From Cornus controversa (Eukaryota > Streptophyta > Magnoliopsida > Cornales > Cornaceae), in NCBI GenBank assembly GCA_026545225.1, contig CM048853.1:51137755-51201754 (forward strand): a DNA stretch of 64,000 nucleotides, in the 5' to 3' direction. The notes beneath the pieces are model-generated. The model was not told the origin of the DNA. It worked only from the letters and a program-made list of their open reading frames with translations, and searched no databases. Shown in pieces: positions 1 to 11,930 of this stretch (position 1 is the first letter of the stretch; every line of letters starts with the position of its first letter). The translations under genes were made by a program, and so were the position numbers.

Positions 1-235
1 GTGGCGATGTGGATGTGCTGGAGTGGTGTGGTGGGGTGGTGGTGGAGGAAGGTGGCGATGGTGCGGTAGGGGTGGTGGCGGCGGTGGTGGAGGAAGGTGG
101 CGATATGGAGGTGGTGGTGTGGTGGAGTAGGAAGGTGGCAATGTGGGGGTGGAAGTAGTGATTGAGCCGATGGTGGTGGTAGAGCCGGTGTGGTGGTGAA
201 AATAATGGTTGTGGTGGTGATGGAGGTGAAGGATT
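1..235. repeat. G-rich GGTGG/GGAGGAAGG minisatellite-like tract
   Basis: The tract is built from irregular GGTGG, GGTGGCG and GGAGGAAGGTGGCGAT blocks; the last occurs at about 45 and 91. It is strongly G-biased on the plus strand, unlike the AT-rich DNA around it. It begins at the window edge, so its true length is unknown. No reading frame with protein features was seen. It may be the interior of a larger element whose right part is the next entry. Confidence 0.6.
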
Positions 236-264
236 TTTTGGTCATATATATATTTTGTTAATCT

Positions 265-425
265 TATTGGAAATGGAATACCCATTCCATAGGTTTAACT
301 ATGGAATGAATTTTCATTCCAAGTGAATAATCATTCTCATCTTACAATTCATACCAAACAAAGGAATGGTTGGAATGGGCAATCCATTCCATTCCATTCC
401 TTATACCAAATGCAACATTAAAACA
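265..425. mobile_element. GGAATGG/CCATTCC-rich element end
   Basis: GGAATGG and its complement CCATTCC recur many times here, giving a partly self-complementary stretch that ends near 425 at TTATACCAAATGCAAC. This resembles the subterminal region of a non-autonomous DNA transposon. The other end lies left of the window or is lost, so class and target duplication cannot be set. Confidence 0.35.
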
Positions 426-735
426 AATCAAATTGTTACATAGAGTATCATTTATCTGTTGATATATCTAGAATAGCTAGATTCTAAATAAAGTAATTAT
501 AGGTTTTTTTAAATCGTGATAATTGGGGTAAAAAAATATTTTCGTTAATTAAATTGGTAGACTTTTTCTTATGAATGGGGAATATTCCCCCTTTTCCACA
601 CTTAAAACAAATCAAATCATTACATGAAGTATCATTTATTTGTTGATATATCTAGAATAGTTAGATTAAATAATTGGGGTAAAAAAATATTTTAGTTAAT
701 TAAATAGGCAGACTTTTTCTTATGATTGGGGATAT
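418..735. repeat. Diverged two-copy tandem duplication
   Basis: Two copies start at about 418 and 600. Both carry AAAACAAATCAAA, TTGATATATCTAGAATAG, AATTGGGGTAAAAAAATATT and AGACTTTTTCTTATGA in the same order. The second copy lacks roughly 35 bp in the middle. No coding content seen. Confidence 0.75.
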
Positions 736-1411
736 TCAGTTAAAAAAGAATGAAAAAAAGTGACTTGGATGAAAAGAAACGAAGTGGCTTAAAGATGTGA
801 TGAAGACATTTCTGTCGAGAAATTTTAGGCCGCACGTGTACAACACTCACGGTTAAATATGCTCGGAGTAGTGTATAATTTTTCGTGTTTGTCATCCAAT
901 TTTATTTGTTTGGTCCCATCATGAAACAATTATTAGCCATTGTAAAGTTAATTTGACATGAACCTAAAAACTAAAAGTTTAGTGGAATTAAATAATGTGA
1001 ATTCAAATTAATTAATAATTATATTCATGTGGAGTCTACTACCTTTCTCATTTCACTACCAAGCCTTGACCTGTGCCATTGAGTAACATATCATCATCAT
1101 GATAAATTGATAATTTCAAATTTACATTGCTTAATTAATTGGGTTATAAAACTTTTCTAATTTTTTTTCTTTTGATGTGTCATGTTTTATTTGGATTTTT
1201 TTAGAGTATCTCCTGCCCAATTGTTGAAACCGTTTTTGCAATTGGACTCACTTTTGAGGGCTACATTGGCCTCGCCAAAATGGTGGGTCCCATTGCAATC
1301 GGGGTCTGGGTATTCCGAGAGTCATTTGGCGATCGCGACTATGGTCTATTTATTTTTGTTTTACTTAAAAATAAAAAAATATGGATCTCTCTCTCTATAT
1401 ATATATAGAGT
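736..1411. other. Intergenic DNA, no gene recognised
   Basis: AT-rich DNA. A small GC-richer island at about 1205-1345 has an open frame, but the predicted peptide has no recognisable domain and no splice partner was found. It may be part of an old DNA transposon. Confidence 0.4.
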
Positions 1412-1585
1412 AATGATCTCTTGCTCACCGGTGAGTAAGAAATTTTCAACACACCAAGTATGGTAATCGTTGGATATGATCTAAGTGTAAAAAATGTAAC
1501 TTTTCAAAATCATTGCAATCATATCTAATGGTTACCATACATGGTGTGGAAGAATTTCTTGCTCACCGATGAGTAAGAGATCATT
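1412..1585. mobile_element. Foldback MITE
   Basis: The left end AATGATCTCTTGCTCACC and the reverse complement of the right end match over about 30 bp with few mismatches. Complementarity continues inward through a second block around ATGGTAACC / GGTTACCAT, so almost the whole 174 bp could fold into a hairpin. It has no coding capacity. The target duplication is unclear, so the superfamily is not assigned. Confidence 0.8.
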
Positions 1586-1652
1586 TATATATATTATCTC
1601 ATTAAACCAACATTTTCTTTTGTTGTCACAAGTAAGCTTTAGCTAGTTTATA

Positions 1653-1916
1653 CTCCCTCCGTCCCATAATTTTAGTCCATTATTCCTTTTTGGGATGTCC
1701 CAAAATATATGTCCATTTCCTAAAATGGATTATATGATTCCTAAACTACCCATTCCAAACTCTACTATCCTAAAAGTTGGGCCCACCATATAATAATAAT
1801 GCTAACTTTTAAACAAGGACTAATATGTAAATTCATGCATTATTACACTAAAAAGTGGGTCCCACCATAAAAAGTTGGAATCCCCAAACATGCCAAGAAC
1901 TATGGGACGGAGGGAG
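1653..1916. mobile_element. Stowaway-type MITE (Tc1/mariner)
   Basis: Terminal inverted repeats start CTCCCTCCGTCCCATA at both ends, the well-known Stowaway terminus. The element is flanked by a TA target duplication at 1651-1652 and 1917-1918. It is 264 bp long, AT-rich and non-coding. The ends are nearly perfect, so the insertion looks fairly young. Confidence 0.95.
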
Positions 1917-1918
1917 TA

Positions 1919-2689
1919 TCTTATTATGATTTGATTATGAGAAACTGTTATACATATAGAGATACTTAATAAGAAAAAAAAAAATACATAAAAAAATATA
2001 ACAAGATAAATAATATACACCGTGCATCAGTTATGAATATTTCATCACTTTTTAAATTTTAACTAATTAAAATGGTTCATGGATGAACTAGATAAATCTC
2101 ACTTGCAACATGAAATATATATATATTTTAAAAGATTTATTAACTCTGAAAAAATTACTTAAGAAATTACATTTATAAGATGAAGGTTTTAGGTTTAATT
2201 CTCACATTCTAAACTTTATGACACCTCTCTAATTACCACAAAAAAAAAAGAAGTTGGTTAAAAAAAAAAAGTTTCCAAGGCTCAGCACCTTGCCACTAAG
2301 GCCGCGCGTCACACTTATTATGTTTTTTTATTGAATATTAATAAAATTAAAATTTTATTAAAATATTATTATTTTTTGCTAGCAAGAATTTGAAGAGTCC
2401 ATTGTGACACGACGCCTTCACTAGCACAAATTTGGAGAGTCCAAAATGCTAACATGGCTCTCCAAATTTGTGACATGGCAAATTTGGAAAGGCCGATATT
2501 GTTGGAGGCAATGCTTGGGTCCAACCCAAGGAGGATAAACTTCATCTTGCAAGCTAATGTGACTCAAAAATATTTTAACACCTGTCCAATGTTAAAAAAA
2601 ATAAAAAAAATGGCCTATACCTTGTATGTCGCGCTCCGATTTCCAACACCCAAAAAGGCATGGAAAATGGGGGGTAATTGAGTCAAACA
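1919..2689. other. Intergenic AT-rich DNA with a short palindrome
   Basis: No gene recognised. At 2426-2472 the arms CACAAATTTGGAGAG and CTCTCCAAATTTGTG form a short palindrome, followed by another partial copy. This suggests a decayed foldback element. The open frames here are short and have no domain. Confidence 0.45.
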
Positions 2690-4720
2690 TCCACAAATAA
2701 CTTCATGAACTATCTCAATTTCTTACAACTGCGGAAGCTAATCATACACAAACAATTTCGTTTGTGTGTACTCATCACTATCCATCCCAATGGGCCCCAC
2801 AATGGTTTACACACTCATACATATCCATTTCCAATCCGGATTTATGAAATTTCAAACTTGCTCAGTTTCGATCGGCTGGACACTTACTTCGATCTGCTGA
2901 AATCCTCATCCGGTTGACCAAAACAGGTCTTCTGCAGGTCCCCATTTACAATCTCTTAGGACTTTGGGACTACCGATTAGCTAGAAGGTTCATCAGCCAG
3001 CCAACAGAGTCGAGGACCTGATAGTCTCAATTTTTAAATCCCATACAAGTCCACACATGTATTCAACCATCTCCCATATTCATACATAACTCTAAACATG
3101 AATAAAACTCAGCAAAATTCATACATTTAAGCCTCATAAATACCAATTCCATACATCACATGAATACAACCCAAAAACACACTTTTATACATGTGTTTCT
3201 CAAGTCCTCAATGCATCAAAACATAACTTAAAAATATACAACTCCAAATACGTCCATATACAAAGTTTTCCTCTAAAATTTACATATATTTCCAAGTGTT
3301 TCAACATGCAACAAGCCAGCATGAATAACAAAAAATGTAATAACCAATACATCTCAAAAATGCTATTGAGTGTTTTATATGGCCACTCAAGTCCCATCCA
3401 CCACCGGTGCCTTATATGTAAAAAAATTTGGGAGAGAGGTGTGAGCAAAATAATTAGCTCAGTAGCAATGCCCCAACCCACTTAGGCATCGACTTGACAC
3501 CGACCTACATGATATGCAATCATGATGTCGCTACTCTATATGGCATATTCTATGTTTTAACGCCAAATCAACTCAATGCAATTTATTTACATATGCATTT
3601 AACATATTCATCATGCTTAATAATCAAACACATAAGCATCTTTTAGACAAATATCTTCTTCGATCATAATCTGATACTTAGACATGATTGGTCAACTCCA
3701 ACGATCATGTAGTGTTGGACAACTCCGACGACACTCGTATGATTGGACAACTTTGACGATCATACATTCATGACAATATATTGGTCTTGCCCTTGTGATT
3801 GGGCAACTCTGACGATCACAAAATTTGGGATATGATTGGGCATCTCCAATGATCATCCCATTGTGGATATTTTTACCACTTCAATACATGGTTGGGCGAC
3901 TCCGACCACCATGTAAGGCACACTTGGACAAACCTCTGATATACACATAAACATGCTCATTAGGCACATATATACATAACATACTTTTCATACACTTCTA
4001 TACACATTCATGCTTTAAATTGATTCTATCATGCATTGCATCTATACATATCACATATAAACATTTATATGACCAAAAATCACACATATTCCTCATACAT
4101 GTACACTAGGCCACATATGTAAATCTTATGCCCACAATTTCATACATATTACATGTATACATTCACAACATCATATATCATAATATGAACAATAATAACA
4201 TGTATTAAATCACAATAAAAGGGAAAAGACAATATCTCACAACCCCACCATTCTCTCATACATGCTAACTCAACCAAACCCTTCTCAAACTCACCAAAAC
4301 CTAGGAATTGATGAATAAGAGGGAAGAAATACCCCTACCTCAAGTTTGAAGCTTTTCTAACCAAAATCTTAGAATCCTCCAAGCTTTAACTTCGTTCGAA
4401 ATCATACTTTGTTCGATTTAAACGGAAACTCTTAACCCGTAGAACAAGTTGTCCCTTTTTGGGAATTAACTTCCAAATCCAAGTTCTAAGTATCTAAAAT
4501 GAAGAGAGGAAGATAAAAGATGAAGAGGGGGAGAGGAATAGAGATGGCCGGTTGTTCTTGCCCTTTTCAAATGGCTGAGATCTCAGCGTCCAAGATTATA
4601 TATTATATTATATATATTTCCTATTATACGTGCGATTAGATTATATATCTTTTCCTAAACCATATAGGTTTCTTACACTTTCCCCTAAACCATTTAGGAC
4701 TAGGATTTCTTGTCTCCTAA
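2690..4720 (-). mobile_element. LTR-like block, probably solo LTR of a Ty3/gypsy-type element (fossil)
   Basis: Read on the minus strand, this roughly 2-kb non-coding block has a TATA-rich promoter-like stretch near 4600, then a GC-richer transcribed-looking leader. Near 3690-3915 it has an irregular repeat of a short unit containing ACTCCGACGATCA. This structure is typical of long plant gypsy LTRs. No internal gag-pol region was seen next to it, so a solo LTR is the simplest reading. The ends and target duplication were not resolved. It looks old and broken. Confidence 0.4.
3690..3915. repeat. Irregular short tandem repeat inside the LTR-like block
   Basis: About five diverged copies of a unit with the pattern GATTGG(A/G)CAACTCCGACGATCA recur at unequal 35-60 bp spacing. 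Such internal repeats are common in long LTRs and are not coding. Confidence 0.65.
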
Positions 4721-4730
4721 GGAGGGTGTA

Positions 4731-5680
4731 GTCAATTAGAATTTTGAAGGACTTTGAAAGATATTTTTTAAATGATAGATTTATGTGAATTCATGGATTT
4801 GTATAGACTTCTATTACAGACTTTATAGACTTTTATTAGAGACTTTGATGGATTTTTATAGACCTTTATTGATTTCTTCAGCCTATTTATTTATTTGCAT
4901 CCTTGAATTCTATTTTTGTGTACAAGTAAACCAATGGCTCAAGGGGTAGATATAATGCAAAATGGATATCTAATATATTGTCTAAAAATTATTGTGTAAT
5001 GCAAATATCACAGGAAAGAGCAGAGATAATAAAATAATTCACTTGATGATCACATATTGCATATCAACCCTTTCTTAGATTTCAATCGGACATTATGAAA
5101 AAAGAGAAAAAAATACAAACTTTACTTATAAGGTCTAGGTTAAATCATTAGATAGATAATTGGAGAACCTTGAACCTAAGTTATATTAGATTATTAATTA
5201 GACTTCATGATCAATCTTTGTGGCTTAAGAGATTGATCTCTAATAAACAATGTAGAGAGAAAAATTCCTCATATACTGCGAGAGATTGATCAACTTGTTT
5301 GGAAACTCAAGTTTTACAAGTTTTCCTAATCCAATAGAAAGAGGGAGAATTTGAGAAGAGGGAGAGAAAAATCAAGAGAGAAAAAAGGAATGTACCTTGA
5401 GATGGAGAAAGGTTATTACCAAAATCTATAGGGGAAAAGTTGGATTTGTTATGGCCTTTAGTATTTATACCTTCTACCCTCAAATTCACCAAAATCCACC
5501 ACTTAATGAAATTCTTCAAAATCTATGACTTTTTGAATACACCTAAACTTCTGTATAATTTTTTAAAATCCTAATTGAATACAGCCAGATTTGTATGGAT
5601 TCTTTAAAAGTTTGGATTTAATACAGCCATATTTTTAAAGTTTTTTAAAATATTTAAAATTCTAATTGAATACACCTTCC
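4731..5680. mobile_element. PIF/Harbinger-type non-autonomous element
   Basis: The left end GGAGGGTGTAGTCAATTAGA and the reverse complement of the right end GGAAGGTGTATTCAATTAGA match over about 25 bp with two differences. The direct repeat TAA flanks both sides (4728-4730 and 5681-5683). A 3-bp TAA target duplication and GGTGTA-type ends fit PIF/Harbinger (Tourist-like) elements. The 950-bp interior has further subterminal inverted matches but no transposase frame, so it would depend on an enzyme made elsewhere. It lies beside the right end of the LTR-like block. Confidence 0.8.
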
Positions 5681-5683
5681 TAA

Positions 5684-6400
5684 GTTTATTTAGCCTCCAA
5701 GATTATGTATTTATAAATAGGCCTTTATATATTGTTAATGATACCAATCAATTCAATATAAATATAATACAATTCTCTTTTTATATTTCAACACTACGCA
5801 TTAAAGAGATGACTCATTAGGTCTAAGGATCAAGTCCTCTTGAATACGAAACAATTCTTTGAAGTGAGCGTGTGTACCAATTAGAAAAAAAAAAGAGATG
5901 ACTCACTGAAGTGTTCCATAAATGATATGATGAGACCCATCTTCAATCATTTTCATCCTATTTTTTTTTTCCGGAAATTCAAACAATTGTATATGGATGG
6001 GTAATTACAAAAAGCCCAATTTAATGGGTTTAGGCCCAAAATCAAGTGAAACATAACAGACCAAATGGTTACAAAAGGGATCCAGAATTTAATGTATTGA
6101 TGGACTAGGCTTTCACTTTTACTTACTAATCTTGAAGTCCAAACTGATGAACATCGTACCATTTGATTAATTACTTTGATGCTTTGTTAATTATTTTTAT
6201 TGTAAAATCTGTTAATATTTATAAGAAATCCTTAATAATGTTTTTTTATTATTAGGTAAATAAATTCACACTCACACCGACAAAATGCCCACAGTAGAAC
6301 TTGAAACCGTCACCTTCACTTTTAGAAAATGAGAGATTACACTGGCTGGACTAATGTTTATGAAGGAAGGCTCGCGGGCCCATGTTTTATCTGGTCTGGG
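5684..6400. other. Intergenic DNA, no gene recognised
   Basis: AT-rich sequence with poly-A and poly-T runs. A short frame on the minus strand at about 5953-6162 has no recognisable domain. Nothing else was supported. Confidence 0.4.
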
Positions 6401-6411
6401 CCTTGGCATTA

Positions 6412-6835
6412 CCTTTAGTTTTACATGCAGAAAATCCACAAATTGCACTTTCAAAGATAAAATTGAAATTGCAATTGACAGAAACAAAAACCCTTCAAAC
6501 AGTATTATAGAGGCCAAAGCAAAAAATTAAAAGTTTTTTTTTTGTTTTAATTTTTGAAAAAGCCTTCATTACAGTCCCGTATTAAGGAGTAATTGAAACA
6601 GAGCCCTCATATTACATAACTGTGCATTACCCAAAGATTTTGTTTTACATGCACAAAATCCACAAATTGCTCTTTTACAGATAGAAGTGAAATAGCAATT
6701 CATAGAAAGAAAAACCTTCATCAAAGCAATAAACTTAAAATAATAATAATGATAATAATAATAATTTTGCCTTCAATACTGTCCCATATTAGGGAGTAAT
6801 TGGAACAGAGTCCTTGTATTACTTTCCATGAACAT
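6412..6835. repeat. Two-copy tandem duplication of about 225 bp
   Basis: Copies start near 6412 and 6640. Both carry TTTTACATGCA.AAAATCCA followed by CAAATTGC, then a GCCTTCA stretch and GGAGTAATTG.AACAGAG in the same order. The second copy has an expanded AATAAT run. No coding signal seen. Confidence 0.75.
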
Positions 6836-6989
6836 GGCTAATAGTTTTCATTACAATTTCAACCTTCAGCAACTATTTCTTACTTGCATATAAAAAATAA
6901 AAAATAAAAAATAAAAAACTAATGCTTTCTGAAAAATTAAAAGAGCCCATTCTCTAAGTTTAAAAGTAGGAGCCCGCATAGGGTTGCTC

Positions 6990-7545
6990 AGCGCGCAGTG
7001 ATGGACCCAGGAATTTTTGTGAGGGGGAGCAACCTTTAACACTAATTTTTTTTTAAGCCATCGTAATAATTCTATTGAATAAATTTATCATTGTTCATTG
7101 ATAACATTTACTTTATTATTAAAATTTTTTTTAAAAAATATTTACTTCATTTTTTTTTAATTTATCTATTAAAAATTAAATGAATTTATTAATTAATTAA
7201 TTTTTTTATAAATATAGAGAGAAGGGACAAAGACTCAAAGAGAGAGGATAAAAAAAAGAGAAATAGATTGGATAGAGAGAGAGAGAGAGAGGACAGAGAG
7301 AAAGAAAGGGAAAAAGAGAGAGGAAGAAAGAGAGGGATAGAGAGAAATATTGGGGAGAGAGAGGGGACGAAGAGAGAGAAAGAGAGGGGAAAAGAGAGAG
7401 AGAAAAAGATTAAAAAAAAAATTAGGGGCCCTAGTGGGTTTTTTTTTTGTAATTTTAGGGGGGGAAGGGCAAGGGGTTATATATAAGTATATAATTTAAA
7501 AAATAAGAGTATATAAAAGGGGAAAAAATAATTCAGTGGGACCCA
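6990..7545. repeat. GA-rich tract in a decayed repeat
   Basis: From about 7205 to 7420 the plus strand is nearly pure purine (GAGAGA, GAAAGA, GGGA). It sits in DNA beginning near 7002 with GGACCCAGGAATTTTTGTGA, a type of sequence often found at plant transposon margins. The open frame across the GA tract gives only an Arg/Glu/Lys repeat and is rejected as a gene. Confidence 0.7.
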
Positions 7546-7646
7546 ACATGATTCCGTCCCTAGCTCAACGGTTAAGGGACTTCACTTGGGGAGAACGGTA
7601 AATCCAAACGTCTTGAGTTCCACTCTCACTTAGTCCCCAAAAAAAA
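7545..7646 (+). mobile_element. SINE-like tRNA-derived element
   Basis: A pol III A-box-like motif TAGCTCAACGG lies at 7561-7571. A B-box-like motif GAGTTCCACTCTC lies about 45 bp downstream, at 7615-7627, and an A-run starts at 7639. This order and spacing match the tRNA-related head of plant SINEs. It is very short and may be a truncated copy. No target duplication was identified. Confidence 0.5.
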
Positions 7647-8425
7647 GAAATGACTTAAATGATGCATTTGCAATTTTTCATGCGATTGCGTGTATTTGGA
7701 ATTTGCAAATCATTCAAGAATTGAAAGTGACTTTTTTTTGGGTGGTGGAGAAGAGGGATGGATTAAAGTTTGGTGAGATGCGTATTTGACTATCTGATTT
7801 AAATTATTTGAAATTGTTAGGTACTTTTCACCTACAAAATTATATATATATATTTTTCACAATGGTTAATACTTAAAAGAGATGTCAAAGCATGACACAT
7901 ATGTATTAATATTAATAAACTTTCTTACATATAAATGTTTGCAATTCTATTTCTATATATATATTTTCACTAATTATAATTATTATTAATATAATTGGTT
8001 ATTTGAAAAATAATAATTATTAAGTAATTGTATTTTTCGAACCAAGTTGTTTCCCAAATAAATGTTTTTTGTAATCAAGTTATTAAAATATTATTTGTTA
8101 GAGGATTAATAGTTTGTATTAGCTTAAACCCTCTTAAATAATTGGTAATGGTTACACAATGCAACCAAGGTTCTCTGTCTGTGTAATTTCTTGATAGATA
8201 TATGTCCACAGTTTATAGGATTGCTCTATAGTGATTTTCAAAAAGATAATTGAAACAGAGAGTTCATTAATGAATGTAATGTTCTTCTAGTTGATCAGAG
8301 AGAGAAGAGAGCCACATTAATTGATCAAGTTATACATACATACATACATACATACATTAAGAGCATTATTGACATCACTCATGTAAGTTCACATAATGTG
8401 AAGATCCATCTTAATTTAGCAACAC
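7647..8425. other. Intergenic DNA downstream of the lipid-transfer gene
   Basis: AT-rich DNA that follows the 3-prime end of the minus-strand gene at 8426. It includes a (ATAC)n microsatellite at about 8333-8357. No gene was recognised. Confidence 0.5.
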
Positions 8426-9411
8426 CTATATGAGCAAGTGTGGAGTGAAACACCATATGAGTAAGACCCCACCAACAATGACTTCCAATCCCAACCACCT
8501 CTTCCCAGCACTTGTTCCCATGCTATTGGCACTTGTGGAATTAGCTTTAACTGTAACCCAAAAATAAAAAAGTAAATGAATTTAATTACAAAATACAATC
8601 AGCTTCACCATTCATCCAAAACAATTATATATCCATCTATAATTATGCCTACCAAATAAATAAATAAATAGATATGTATTGAAAAAGTTCAATTGTCTTA
8701 CCACTAGCAGCTGGGCTACTAGCATTAGCATTAGAGCCCTTACCAAATTGATAAAAAACCTGAGCATCCGATGAATTTGGGGCCAAGTTTAGAAGTGCTG
8801 CATCCATCACAAAAGTCAAAAATAAAAAATCAATCAATCCAACAGTCCATATGAGATCATCAAACTATGACAAATTAAAAAGGCATCAAAAACAATATTG
8901 GTCCCACTAATACCCAAGTTAGGTAAAGTCGGAGCTCGAATTCCTCGTTCAACTAGAGATTATATCAACTAAGCTAATGAACAGAGTTCAAACAACATAT
9001 TCTACAAGAAAGGTTTTTGGAATTCTCAAGCACACTAAGGTAACTTTGGTCTCATGGGATTCTAAAATTAGACTTACCAGGGCATTGGGAGACATTGGCA
9101 GGGGCCTGGCAAACAGAAGGAAGGCCCAAAGCAAGAGTAACATTGATGTTGAGGGCTAGGTCTGGATCATCTCTATCTTCAATAATCACACAGAGACACT
9201 TCTTGTTAGTCTTGAGGACTTGCTTGAGACCACTGCAACAGTCTGGTGTTGGAGCTTTTGCACCACCTCCCACATAAGGCAGACATGTAGCTAGTCCAAC
9301 CAACTGCTGTGTACACTCTTCTTTGTCCTTGGCTTTATCTGAGGTTGCACAAAATATCAGTGTTGACATCAAGAGGATTGAGAGTCCCACCGTAATGGAA
9401 TATGAACCCAT
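8426..9411 (-). CDS. LTPG: GPI-anchored non-specific lipid-transfer protein (LTPG), three exons
   Basis: Exons on the minus strand are 9411-9078, 8797-8702 and 8550-8426. All junctions are GT-AG and in phase, giving 184 aa. The protein starts with a hydrophobic signal peptide (about residues 1-24), then has the eight-cysteine lipid-transfer fold: C, C, a CC pair, CLC, then two more cysteines, ending near residue 110. A Ser/Ala/Asn-rich linker follows, then a hydrophobic C-terminal tail suited to GPI-anchor addition. The exon junction completes a [19 protein letters not shown] stretch typical of the group around Arabidopsis LTPG6. Family members carry lipids at the cell surface and help in cuticle or wall lipid export. 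The gene looks intact and is the clearest ordinary host gene here. The exact orthologue is inferred from memory of the family. Confidence 0.93.
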
Positions 9412-9460
9412 TGTGATATTTTGAGAGAGAAGTGATGGGAAAGGGCTTATGCAATACCCA

Positions 9461-9467
9461 ATTTATA
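9461..9467 (-). promoter_or_regulatory. TATA-box candidate for the LTPG gene
   Basis: On the minus strand TATAAAT lies about 50 bp upstream of the start codon at 9411. That would give a leader of only some 20 bases. A second AT-rich motif, ATTTAAATAG, lies just upstream at about 9474-9483. Confidence 0.4.
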
Positions 9468-9483
9468 TTTGGCTATTTAAATG

Positions 9484-10330
9484 ATATGTATACATATATA
9501 TCATGTATTCTCTTTGCATCGCCGGTCACAGTACTGCCACCTCATAGAATTTTGGTACTCTCTAGTAAATCAACTTCAAATTTGAGGAAAAAAATGAATT
9601 TCCATGTATTGAGTGGCATGATATGATTGGCAATTACAAGACAACAAGAGAGAAAAAGTATCTATATTCTATAGTGGGTTGGTCACTCGAGTGTTTACAA
9701 ATAAAATCAGACGCAACCACAATTTGCTGGCTAGTTGGATTAGACACTTGTGACTTGATCCTATCTTGAGAGGTGTGAGTTTGATGATGATGTCTAAAGA
9801 AATACGAGTGCATATAATATATATTCTCCCAAGTTTCAAAGTGGGGATGGAAGTGGATCTGTTGTATTTTAACCTACTCTGTGAAGGCTGTGGAGGCAAG
9901 GCTAATGATGGGATGAAGCTTCCACCAGTTGTTTGTTTATATGTGCTGCTGGCCACAAATGTTACTGGCCTTTGTATCATGGCGTCATATTGATGTCATC
10001 ACTTGTAACTGTACAATATTTGGGACTTCAGCTCACAAAAGAAATATAAAGGCCCCGGTGTTTTGCCCAGCCCAACTGTTGGGGCTGCGAGAAATGTTTA
10101 GATGACCCGGGACTACATGGTACTGGTCATTCATAGATTGACAATTCATTAAAAAGTTAAATAAAAATGACATATTGAAGATGTGTCGGTTTGTGATTAG
10201 TTGAGACAATGTAATTCCGGACCATTTAATAATGTCTCATGCGCAGGCCCAAGCCTAAAAAGACGCATACAAAATTTTTGATATAAGGTCCACTGCATAG
10301 TTTCTTTTTTTGGTGGATATATACAATAAT
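9484..10330. other. Intergenic DNA, no gene recognised
   Basis: Mixed-composition DNA upstream of the LTPG gene. Open frames on both strands around 9669-9993 are mutually antisense and have no domains. Promoter elements beyond the TATA candidate could not be assigned. Confidence 0.4.
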
Positions 10331-10331
10331 A

Positions 10332-10818
10332 GGATAAAGTGCAAAAAACACTCCGTTTTATACAAAATGTGCAAAAAGATCTCATACAGTTTATTAATTG
10401 CATATAATTCTCCTGCATTTTTACAATATGTGAAAACACTCTCATCCGTCAAAATTTTCTTTTAAATGACCAAAATGCCCCTCACAGACTTTAAAATCCC
10501 AGTGCCATGTTTGGATGCAATATTTCTTATTTTTTTATTAACTAAAAATATATTTTAATTATTTCAAATGGGCTTGATGAGTGAAAATAAATGAGTATTC
10601 GCACATTTTTTAAATAAATAAGAAATTAATATTCTGATAAGTCCATTTTAGACATTCAAACATGGTACTAGAGTGTAAGAGTGTTTTAGACATTTTAGTT
10701 GTTAAATTAACAAAATGTCCTAATTTGCACATTTTGTAAACAGTGAGGGAATTTTTTGCCTAGCAGTGGAGTTTTTGGACATTTGGTATATAGTGAGAGT
10801 GTTTTTTTACACTTTATC
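10332..10818. mobile_element. MITE-like element, copy 1 (GGATAAAGTGCAAAAAA ends)
   Basis: The left end GGATAAAGTGCAAAAAACAC and the reverse complement of the right end GATAAAGTGTAAAAAAACAC match over about 22 bp. The interior repeats TGTGCAAAAA and TTTGCACATTTTGTA motifs in both orientations and has no coding frame. A second copy of the same family, about 500 bp, lies at 13749-14252. Non-autonomous, superfamily not assigned. Confidence 0.7.
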
Positions 10819-10844
10819 GCTGCATAAAATGGTGAAAGTTGAAG

Positions 10845-11390
10845 GAAAAGTGGTGCAAATCACGAGTACAAGTTGTGTACAATAAAATTGAAAATGCTCA
10901 AAATATAATTAATAAAAATTTGATGAAAAAGTGGTGCAAATTCCAAATACAAGTGATGTATGATAAAATTAAAAATACAAAAAATATATTTGGTGAAATT
11001 CAAAGAAAAAGTGATTAATATATCAAAGAAAAAGTGGTGAATATCCAACTGAATGTGGTAAAAATTGGAAGCACAGTTACATTGGAAGTCTCGAAATATG
11101 GTTTGTGAATAAGAAAAACATGGTGCAAATTACAACTATAAGTGTCGGAATTAAAAATGGTAAAATCTAAACTAGAATAGTTCACAAACTCGAAATGTGA
11201 TTGGGAATGCATCTAATTAAAAATGATGAGAATCCGAAACAAGTTATATGAAAATATTTCTAGGTTTTTTTTTCTTCTTTATATCGATTCTTGAAGAAAG
11301 ATGACAGGATTTTTTTTTTTTTTTTATGTGAAAAAGTAGTGCAAATTTCATGTACAAGTGACTTATAATGGAATTAAAAAAGATGAAGCT
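10845..11390. repeat. Degenerate tandem repeat, roughly 85-bp unit
   Basis: Units contain AAAAAGTGGTGCAAAT followed by TACAAGTG(A/T)TGTA and an AAATTAAAAAT segment. They recur about four times between 10845 and 11160, and one more copy lies near 11330 after a poly-T run. Repeating short peptides in the minus-strand frames are a by-product of this array. Confidence 0.65.
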
Positions 11391-11759
11391 AGTCTGAATT
11401 AGATAGTTGACAAACAAAGTTAACTGCTGTGTCACCCATTTTGTTGTTTTAAAATGTTCGCAAAGTTCACACCGTGAGAAACCACCTAAAATCTTTGAAT
11501 TGAGCGTATTTTGATCCACAATTTATATGGTCAACATAAAAGAGACGAAAAATATCCAACATAGAAGAATAATAAACAAATTAAATTGAGAGCTATACAA
11601 CAATAGAACCGATTGAATAGATAGATTTTTTTTTTATAAATAAAATATAAGTGTGTGTAATATTATATATATGTGACGATGTATATATATCTCCTACCGT
11701 GTGAGGAAAGAGGATGTCTTATTTGTCAAGTTGAATTGGAGTCATAAAAACCTTATTGT

Positions 11760-11930
11760 AAAATAGGACTTTTTTTTTTTTTCAAGCAAAATTGAAGACT
11801 TGAGAATCCTATTGCAAATAGAATTTTTTTTTCTTGTCCAAGCGAAATTGAAGACTTGAGGATCTTATTGCAAATAAGATTTATTTTTTCCTTATTCAAA
11901 CATAATTGAAGACTTGAGGATCCTAAAAAA
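11760..11930. repeat. Three-copy tandem repeat, about 65-bp unit
   Basis: Three copies of AAATTGAAGACTTGAG followed by (A/G)AT and CTTATTGCAAATA, each after a pyrimidine-rich run. The third copy is cut short. Non-coding. Confidence 0.75.

Noticed and set aside
1182-1466. 94-codon frame
   Set aside because: No domain or splice partner; it lies in probable transposon DNA and runs into the foldback MITE.
7268-7486. Arg/Glu/Lys-rich frame
   Set aside because: Translation of a purine-only low-complexity tract.
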